This document shows, piece by piece, positions 58,730 to 64,000 of a DNA stretch of 64,000 nt (positions are counted from its first letter, which is position 1; the number at the start of each line of letters is the position of its first letter). Below the pieces are notes generated by a model that saw nothing but the letters and a program-made list of their open reading frames with translations, had not been told where the DNA came from and searched no databases. The stretch comes from JBBDMC01 sp963826055 (GTDB lineage: Bacteria > Pseudomonadota > Alphaproteobacteria > Rhizobiales > Kaistiaceae), in assembly GCA_963826055.1 (NCBI GenBank), contig CAWGVO010000017.1:62001-126000 (forward strand), given 5' to 3'. The position numbers and the translations under genes are program-made.

Positions 58730-59725
58730 TTACTGAAGGATGCCGATCTCGCGGCTCAGCGTCTCGGTGTCGTCAATCTGCTTCTTGACGAAGGCAGTGA
58801 AGGCGTCGCCCTGCAGGTCGAGAGGCATCAGGCCATTCTGGGTCATGATGTCCTTCCACTCCTGCGAGTCGTAGACCTTCTTCACCGAAGCCGTCCAAAA
58901 ATTGTACGCGTCATCCGACATTTTTCCGGGAGCGTAGAAACCGCGCCAGTTGGCGCCGACCGCATCGATGCCCTGCTCCTTCGCGGTCGGGAAGCCGGAG
59001 AAGTCGCTGCCGGGCAGACGCTCGGGCGCCAGCACCGCAAGGATCTTGATGTCGCCGGAATCGGAGAAGCCCTTGGCCTCCGACAGGTCGCCGGTGAAGG
59101 CCTGAACGTGATTGCCGAGAAGCTGGGTGACCGCTTCGCCGCCGCCGTCGAAGGCGACGTACTTGATGGACTTGACGTCGGAAATGCCGGCTGCCTTGGC
59201 GGCGATCAGCACCTTGAGGTGGTCCCAGCCGCCGACCGCCGAGCCGCCGGCGAAGGCGATGGAGCTTGGATCTGACTTGACCTTGGCCATCAGCTCGCTC
59301 AGCGAGCCGATCGGCGAATTCTTGGCGACGGCGATGACGCCGTAGTCGGAGCCGATGCTGCCGACCCAGCGCATCTGATCCATGGTCGAACCGGGGAAAG
59401 CGCCCTGGGCGAGGCGCGTGGTCGTGGCCGACGAGGCCGCGACGATCAGGTTGTTGTCCGCGTTGCGCTTGGCGACGACGTCGGCGTAGGCGACGCCGCC
59501 GCCGGCGCCGGCCATGTTGGTCACCTGGACGGGACCGGGAACGACCTTCTCGTCATAGAGGGCCTTGCCGAACTGGCGGCAGGTGAAGTCCCAGCCGCCG
59601 CCGGCGCCGGCCGGCGCGATGCACTCGACGTTGCTCGGGTCAAAGGCCGCGGCCGGTGTGGCGATGGCGCCAACCGCGAGCGCGGCCGTCGCCAGGGCAA
59701 AAGTCGTGAACGTCGATCCTTTCAT
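58730..59725 (-). CDS. tctC: Tripartite tricarboxylate transporter substrate-binding protein TctC
   Basis: This 331-residue periplasmic binding protein has a signal peptide ending ATPAAA-FD. NVECIAPAGAGGGWDFTCRQ is the N-terminal Bug/TctC motif, followed by VQVTNMAGAGGGVAYADVVA. The pattern DVKSIKYVAFDGGGEAVTQL marks the pocket. The ligand is a carboxylate by family. First gene of tctCBA; no TctD/TctE two-component system is next to it. Confidence 0.92.
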   Translation of the reverse strand: MKGSTFTTFALATAALAVGAIATPAAAFDPSNVECIAPAGAGGGWDFTCRQFGKALYDEKVVPGPVQVTNMAGAGGGVAYADVVAKRNADNNLIVAASSATTTRLAQGAFPGSTMDQMRWVGSIGSDYGVIAVAKNSPIGSLSELMAKVKSDPSSIAFAGGSAVGGWDHLKVLIAAKAAGISDVKSIKYVAFDGGGEAVTQLLGNHVQAFTGDLSEAKGFSDSGDIKILAVLAPERLPGSDFSGFPTAKEQGIDAVGANWRGFYAPGKMSDDAYNFWTASVKKVYDSQEWKDIMTQNGLMPLDLQGDAFTAFVKKQIDDTETLSREIGILQ

Positions 59726-59893
59726 GTCGCTTCCTCCCGCTGCGCAGCCAGAATTCTGGTTGAGGATTTGCGGCTGCCTGCGCCGAGCCTAGCACATACG
59801 CCGCGACTGCCCACCCGTTTTCCCGCTCCTTGGGGGCGAGCGAGCGGCCATCTTCTGCTATAGCCTGCCCGGCGCGAATGGATGCCGACGAGG

Positions 59894-61558
59894 ATGACAG
59901 TGACTGACGCGAACGACCTGCCGGAACGGGAATCGATGGATGTGGACGTGGCCGTCGTCGGCGCGGGGCCGGCGGGGCTTGCCGCCGCGATCCGGCTGAA
60001 GCAGGCGGCGCCTGACGCTTCCGTGGTCGTCCTGGAAAAGGGCTCCGAGGTCGGGGCGCACATCCTGTCGGGGGCGGTGATCGATCCGATCGGCATTGAC
60101 CGGCTGCTGCCGGAGTGGCGCGGTGAAGAAGACGTGCCGATCCGCACGCCGGTCACCGCCGACCGCTTCCTGTGGCTCGGTCCGGCGGGCGCGATCCGTC
60201 TGCCCAATTTTATGATGCCGCCGCTGATGAACAACCGCGGCTGCTTCATCGTTTCGCTCGGCGACGTCTGCCGCTGGCTGGCGGGGAAGGCGGAGGCGCT
60301 GGGCGTTGACATCTTCCCCGGCTTCGCGGCGGTGGAAACGCTGCGCGACGAGGCCGGTACGGTCGTCGGCGTCGCCACCGGCGATATGGGCGTGGCGAAG
60401 GACGGCACGCGCAAGCCGTCGTTCCAGCGCGGCATGGAACTCCGTGCGAAGTACACGCTGATCGCCGAGGGTGCGCGCGGCTCGCTCGCCAAGCAGCTGA
60501 TCCGGCGATACGGGCTCGGCGAGGGGCGCGAGCCACCGAAGTTCGGCATCGGCTTCAAGGAGCTGTGGCGGGTCGGCCCGGCCCAGCACCGGCCGGGGCT
60601 GGTGCAGCACACTTTCGGATGGCCGCTCGATAACCGCACCGGCGGCGGTTCGTTCCTCTACCACTACGGCGACAACCTGGTGTCGATCGGGTTCGTGGTT
60701 CACCTCAACTACAAGAACCCGTACCTGTCGCCGTTTGGGGAGTTCCAGCGGTTCAAGCGCCACCCGTCGGTCCGCGCACTGCTGGAGGGAGGCGAGCGTC
60801 TCTCCTACGGCGCCCGCGCCATCTCGGAGGGTGGCTGGCAGTCGGTGCCGCGGCTCACGTTTCCGGGTGGGGCGCTGCTTGGCTGCGCGGCGGGGTTCAT
60901 CAACGTGCCGCGCATCAAGGGCAGCCACAACGCCATCCTGTCGGGAATCCAGGCAGCCGACGCGGTCGCCGCGGCGCTGGCGGGGGGCCGCGCCCACGAT
61001 ACGCTCGACGTCTATGAGGATGGCTGGCGGACGTCCGAAATCGGTCGCGACCTGAAGCCGGTGCGCAACGTCAAACCGTTGTGGTCGAGGCTCGGCACGG
61101 TCGCCGGGATCGCCGCCGGCGGCTTCGACATGTGGACCAACACGCTCGGCTTCTCGCTGTTCGGCACCCTCGCCCACGGTGGCCCCGATCACGCCGCAAC
61201 CGTGCCGGCGGCGAAGGCGCGGCCGATCGCCTACGACAAGCCGGACGGGGTGGCCACGTTCGACCGGCTGTCGTCGGTGTTCGTCTCCAATACCCGTCAC
61301 GAGGAGGACCAGCCGGTCCACCTTCGCGTCGCCGACCTGGCGCTGCAAAAGTCGTCGGAGCACGACGTCTACGCCGGTCCGTCGACGCGCTATTGCCCGG
61401 CCGGGGTCTACGAATGGATTGAGGAGGGCGCGGTGCGGTACCAGATCAACGCCGCCAACTGCGTCCACTGCAAGACCTGCGATATCAAGGACCCCAACCA
61501 GAATATCGACTGGACGCCGCCGGAGGGCGGCGGCGGGCCGAACTACCGCGGCATGTGA
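59894..61558 (+). CDS. Electron transfer flavoprotein-ubiquinone oxidoreductase
   Basis: A 554-residue membrane-associated flavoprotein that passes electrons from ETF (fatty-acid and amino-acid oxidation) to ubiquinone. The N-terminal FAD motif is VAVVGAGPAGLAAAIRLKQA, followed by ILSGAVIDPIGIDRLLPEW. IKGSHNAILSGIQAADAVAA is the C-terminal FAD contact. Four cysteines for the [4Fe-4S] cluster are Cys501 (YCPAGVYEW) and Cys523, 526 and 529 (NCVHCKTCDIKDPNQNI). The ATG at 59894 gives a typical MTVTDAND... start; ATG 59882 and 59936 are possible. It converges closely with the MFS gene, 2 bases between stops. Confidence 0.93.
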   Translation: MTVTDANDLPERESMDVDVAVVGAGPAGLAAAIRLKQAAPDASVVVLEKGSEVGAHILSGAVIDPIGIDRLLPEWRGEEDVPIRTPVTADRFLWLGPAGAIRLPNFMMPPLMNNRGCFIVSLGDVCRWLAGKAEALGVDIFPGFAAVETLRDEAGTVVGVATGDMGVAKDGTRKPSFQRGMELRAKYTLIAEGARGSLAKQLIRRYGLGEGREPPKFGIGFKELWRVGPAQHRPGLVQHTFGWPLDNRTGGGSFLYHYGDNLVSIGFVVHLNYKNPYLSPFGEFQRFKRHPSVRALLEGGERLSYGARAISEGGWQSVPRLTFPGGALLGCAAGFINVPRIKGSHNAILSGIQAADAVAAALAGGRAHDTLDVYEDGWRTSEIGRDLKPVRNVKPLWSRLGTVAGIAAGGFDMWTNTLGFSLFGTLAHGGPDHAATVPAAKARPIAYDKPDGVATFDRLSSVFVSNTRHEEDQPVHLRVADLALQKSSEHDVYAGPSTRYCPAGVYEWIEEGAVRYQINAANCVHCKTCDIKDPNQNIDWTPPEGGGGPNYRGM

Positions 61559-61560
61559 GA

Positions 61561-62730
61561 TCAAGCGCTGCGTGCCGGCGTCGCGACCAGCAACGTTACC
61601 GCCATTGCCGTGAAGATCGCCCCGGCGAGGAACGTAGCGTCCGGTCCGATCACCTCCCACAGCGTGCCGGCGAGTGCGCTCGCGGCGAGCAGCACCACCC
61701 CGGTGACGAGATTGAACACGCCGAAGGCGGTGCCGCGGCGGTCGGCGGGCGCGGTGTCGGCGACCAGGGCGGAGAGCAGGCCCTGGCTGAACGCGAGGTG
61801 GACGCCCCACAGGCCAATGCCAACGAAAACGCCGACGAGGCCCGGCCCGAGCGCCAGGAAAAGGTCCGCCGCAATCAGCACCACCAGCCCGACGAGCAGC
61901 AGGCGGCGGCGGCCGACGCGATCGGACAGCGCGCCGGCCGGCGTGGCGAGGAGCGCGTATACGGCGTTCATCCACACCAGAACCAGCGGTACCAGGGCGA
62001 GGGCAAGGCCGGCGTTCTGGGCTCGCAGCAGGAGGAACGCTTCGGAGAAGCGGGCGAGCGTGAAGACGACGCCGACCGCCACAACCATCCAGTAGGCGCG
62101 GGGCAGGCGGGCGAGTTCGGCGCGGCTGATCGGGGAGCCGCGGCGGCCATCCGGTTTGACGCCGTCCGGCTCCTGGACCCAGAAGATGATCAGCAGCACG
62201 CATAGCGCCGCCGGCAGGACGGACCACCAGAACACGGCGCGGAAGTTGTCGGCGTAGGCGAACATCAGGACCAGCGCCAGCAACGGGCCGAGGAAGGCGC
62301 CGACCGAGTCGAGCGATTGGCGGAGGCCGTAGGCCGCGCCGCGCATCGCCGGCGGCGTCACGTCTGCGATGAGGGCGTCGCGTGGGGCGCCGCGGATGCC
62401 CTTGCCGACACGGTCGATGAAGCGGGCGAAGAGCACCGTCCCCGCCGACCCGGCGAGCGGGAAGAGCGGCTTCGATACGGCGGCGAGGCCGTAGCCGAGG
62501 GCGGCGAGGAGCTTGCGTTTGCCGAGGCGATCGGAGATCACGCCGGAAAAGACCTTGGTGATCGCCGCGGTTGCCTCGCCGATACCCTCGATCAGCCCGA
62601 CGATCACCGGCGAAGCGCCGAGCACGCTGACCAGGAACACCGGCAGCAGGCTGTGGATCAGCTCCGAGGAGGTGTCCATCAGTAGCGACACGAAGCCCAG
62701 CGCGACGACGGTGCGCGGCAGGGCGCGCAA
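61561..62730 (-). CDS. MFS transporter, start uncertain
   Basis: This 389-residue MFS protein has 12 helices. Landmarks: TVVALGFVSLLMDTSSELIH in helix 1, GLIEGIGEATAAITKVFSGV and the motif SDRLGKRKLLAALGYGLAAV in loop 2-3. Then RFIDRVGKGIRGAPRDALIA, a signature of a widespread MFS subgroup of unknown substrate. The listed start is TTG at 62730, immediately ahead of RALPRTVVALG. An ATG at 62773 in the neighbouring frame would give a better N-terminus (MTTSRRSLRNRAAR) if one T near 62732 were removed, so a sixth surplus base is possible here. Confidence 0.82.
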   Translation of the reverse strand: MRALPRTVVALGFVSLLMDTSSELIHSLLPVFLVSVLGASPVIVGLIEGIGEATAAITKVFSGVISDRLGKRKLLAALGYGLAAVSKPLFPLAGSAGTVLFARFIDRVGKGIRGAPRDALIADVTPPAMRGAAYGLRQSLDSVGAFLGPLLALVLMFAYADNFRAVFWWSVLPAALCVLLIIFWVQEPDGVKPDGRRGSPISRAELARLPRAYWMVVAVGVVFTLARFSEAFLLLRAQNAGLALALVPLVLVWMNAVYALLATPAGALSDRVGRRRLLLVGLVVLIAADLFLALGPGLVGVFVGIGLWGVHLAFSQGLLSALVADTAPADRRGTAFGVFNLVTGVVLLAASALAGTLWEVIGPDATFLAGAIFTAMAVTLLVATPARSA

Positions 62731-62897
62731 ACCGGGCCGCGCGGTTCCGGAGGCTTCGTCGAGAGGTTGTCATACGGCGATTGTGATCCCGTTCGGCCGC
62801 GGCGGGAAGGGCGGTCGTCAGCGATTTTCGCCGGCTGGAGGTTTTTTCGCGGGGTGGCGCGCGTTATATTCACTCGAACATATCGAGAGGAATGACC

Positions 62898-63227
62898 ATG
62901 ACCGTTTCACTGACCGACCGTGACACGCTGGCGACGGCGGAGGCCTGGCGCAAGGCGGGCCGGGACGTTGCGATCGCCACCGTCGTGGAGACCTGGGGTT
63001 CGGCGCCGCGGCCGGTCGGCAGCCACCTGGTGGTCGACGGCGACGGCAACTTCGAGGGCTCGGTGTCCGGCGGCTGCGTCGAAGGCGAGGTCGTCACCGA
63101 GGCCGTCGACGTCATCGGGGCCGGCAAGCCGAAAATGCTCGAGTTCGGGGTCGCTGACGAGACCGCCTGGAGGGCCGGCCTGTCGTGCGGCGGCCGCATC
63201 AGGATCTACGTCGAGAAGGTGGCCTGA
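62898..63227 (+). CDS. XdhC-family protein, N-terminal (CoxI) domain
   Basis: A 109-residue protein equal to the N-terminal half of XdhC, the chaperone that binds molybdenum cofactor for xanthine dehydrogenase. Features: AIATVVETWGSAPRPVGSHL, SVSGGCVEGEVVTEA and AGLSCGGRIRIYVE. The GAGAGG site is 7 bases before ATG 62898, better than ATG 62892. The C-terminal half is a separate gene 10 bases downstream; together they make a split XdhC, common in alphaproteobacteria. No molybdenum hydroxylase is in the window. Confidence 0.88.
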   Translation: MTVSLTDRDTLATAEAWRKAGRDVAIATVVETWGSAPRPVGSHLVVDGDGNFEGSVSGGCVEGEVVTEAVDVIGAGKPKMLEFGVADETAWRAGLSCGGRIRIYVEKVA

Positions 63228-63237
63228 GGCGGGCGCG

Positions 63238-63942
63238 ATGAACCTCGCGACGCTGGAAGAGATCAACGCCGCGCTTGCAAGGCGGGAGGCCGTGATCGTG
63301 GTGACGGAGATAGCGACCGGCGCGGCGCGCGTCGTGCGCGAAGCCGACGTTGCGGCCGACCCGCTTGCCGAAGTGCTGGCGCCACGGTTTCAGTCGGGCA
63401 AGTCGGGGCTGGTCGAGACCGGCGCCGACGAAGCGTTCCTGACCGTCCAACTGCCGCCGCCGCGCCTTGTGGTGATCGGTGCGGTTCACGTCAGCCAGGC
63501 GCTCGCCCCGATGGCGACGCTCGCCGGCTTCGACGTGACGATCATCGACCCGCGCACGGCGTTTGCCAGCGCCGAGCGGTTTCCCGACGTTCGTCTGATC
63601 GCAGAATGGCCGGTCGATGCGCTCCCCAAGGTCGGGCTCGACGCCTTCACGGCGGTCGCGGCGCTCACCCACGATCCGAAGATCGACGACGTTGCACTGA
63701 TGGCGGCGCTTGAGGCGGGCTGTTTCTACGTCGGCGCCCTCGGCAGCAAGAAAACCCACGGGCGGCGGCTGGAGCGGCTGAGGGAACGCGGTGTCGGCGA
63801 CGTGCAGCTCAAGCGCATTCATGCGCCGATCGGGCTTGCCATCGCGGCGCAGTCGCCGGCGGAGATCGCCGTGTCGATCCTGGCGGAGGTCATCGCGATG
63901 CTGCGCACCCGCGGCGCGGTGGCCAAAGACGCAGCGGCGTGA
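63238..63942 (+). CDS. XdhC-family protein, C-terminal Rossmann domain
   Basis: A 234-residue protein matching XdhC's C-terminal Rossmann-like half. It includes LVVIGAVHVSQALAPMATLA (nucleotide-type glycine motif), VTIIDPRTAFASAERFP, AALTHDPKIDDVALMAAL and YVGALGSKKTHGRRLERL, RIHAPIGLAIAAQSPAEIAV. It works with the preceding N-terminal protein on molybdenum cofactor insertion or maturation. The stop overlaps the next start (GTGA). ATG 63238 follows GAGGCGGG. Confidence 0.9.
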   Translation: MNLATLEEINAALARREAVIVVTEIATGAARVVREADVAADPLAEVLAPRFQSGKSGLVETGADEAFLTVQLPPPRLVVIGAVHVSQALAPMATLAGFDVTIIDPRTAFASAERFPDVRLIAEWPVDALPKVGLDAFTAVAALTHDPKIDDVALMAALEAGCFYVGALGSKKTHGRRLERLRERGVGDVQLKRIHAPIGLAIAAQSPAEIAVSILAEVIAMLRTRGAVAKDAAA

Positions 63943-64000
63943 AAATCGCGGCCCTGATCCTCGCGGCGGGGCGGTCGGAGCGCATGGGCGGCGTCAACAA
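63939..64000 (+). CDS. MobA-like NTP transferase, probable molybdenum cofactor cytidylyltransferase (3' end missing)
   Basis: Only the first 20 codons are present. The translation VKIAALILAAGRSERMGGVN contains the nucleotidyltransferase loop LAAGRSxRMG. A GTG at 63939 overlaps the XdhC stop (GTGA). In this context a MocA-type cytidylyltransferase, which makes MCD cofactor for xanthine dehydrogenase-like enzymes, is the likely product. The rest lies beyond the window. Confidence 0.75.
   Translation, partial: MKIAALILAAGRSERMGGVN

Noticed and set aside
59858..62773. Open frame of about 971 codons on the minus strand
   Set aside because: It lies across the ETF-QO and MFS genes in the wrong frame and has shadow-type composition.
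63939..64000. Reading the last 20 codons as MobA (guanylyltransferase)
   Set aside because: The loop is shared by MobA and MocA; the XdhC context favours MocA, so no gene symbol was given.

Overview
The window is a GC-rich, gene-dense chromosomal segment of an alphaproteobacterium, most likely a member of the Hyphomicrobiales (Rhizobiales). The evidence is gene content: a CckA-type hybrid kinase, the DUF1476 F1-ATPase inhibitor (zeta) protein, a degenerate-cysteine DksA, the purC-purS-(small protein)-purQ-purL-bolA-grxD block, a TorF-type porin, and a dispersed palindrome of the kind common in rhizobial intergenic DNA. No rRNA, tRNA, CRISPR array, intact transposon, prophage or plasmid gene was seen.

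Layout. 1-8.6 kb: 3' end of a ferredoxin-NADP reductase, an exported aldose epimerase, an RND/MMPL exporter followed by two tandem paralogous secreted proteins, a rhomboid protease, a VPLPA-CTERM surface protein and an aldo/keto reductase. 8.6-17.3 kb: sixA-ycjX-ycjF, an SH3/glycine-zipper secreted protein, dksA, a FliO-like protein, cckA and a broken dihydrofolate-reductase-like gene. 17.3-24.1 kb: two sulfotransferases, a pseudouridine catabolism pair (psuK-psuG), a LOG-family protein and a beta-CASP metallohydrolase. 24.1-36.9 kb: an intergenic patch with a palindrome and a transposase remnant, then recA, an LpxO-like hydroxylase, alaS, a CPA2 antiporter, a glycerophosphodiesterase, icd, an HdeD-like membrane protein, trmJ and rpsD. 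36.9-44.8 kb: grxD, bolA, purL, purQ, a small coiled-coil gene, purS, purC, the zeta inhibitor, torF and purB. 45-53 kb: a MAPEG protein, a P1 peptidase paired with a branched-chain amino-acid binding protein, a second binding protein, and livGFHM. 53-64 kb: an MFS transporter, a family-4/5 uracil-DNA glycosylase, a sorbosone-dehydrogenase-like enzyme, tctCBA, ETF-ubiquinone oxidoreductase, another MFS transporter, a split XdhC pair and the start of a MobA-like nucleotidyltransferase.

How the genes work together. The pur block covers several de novo purine steps: FGAM synthetase (PurL/Q/S), SAICAR synthetase and adenylosuccinate lyase. LivGFHM with its binding proteins and TctABC are uptake systems for amino acids and (tri)carboxylates. 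CckA, DksA and RecA are global regulators of cell cycle, stringent response and DNA damage. Translational coupling by 4-base ATGA/GTGA overlaps is frequent: RND exporter/secreted protein, ycjX/ycjF, psuK/psuG, purQ/purL, livG/livF, livH/livM and xdhC/mocA.

Quality caveat. Five reading-frame breaks (ycjF, the DHFR-like gene, purL twice, purQ) are all repaired by removing a single base, and a possible sixth lies at the start of the last MFS gene. Such a one-directional pattern, hitting conserved housekeeping genes, looks more like insertion errors in the assembly than like gene decay. I found no clear large novel system. The best candidate for undescribed biology is the RND exporter with two tandem secreted lipocalin-like paralogues at 2.0-5.5 kb.
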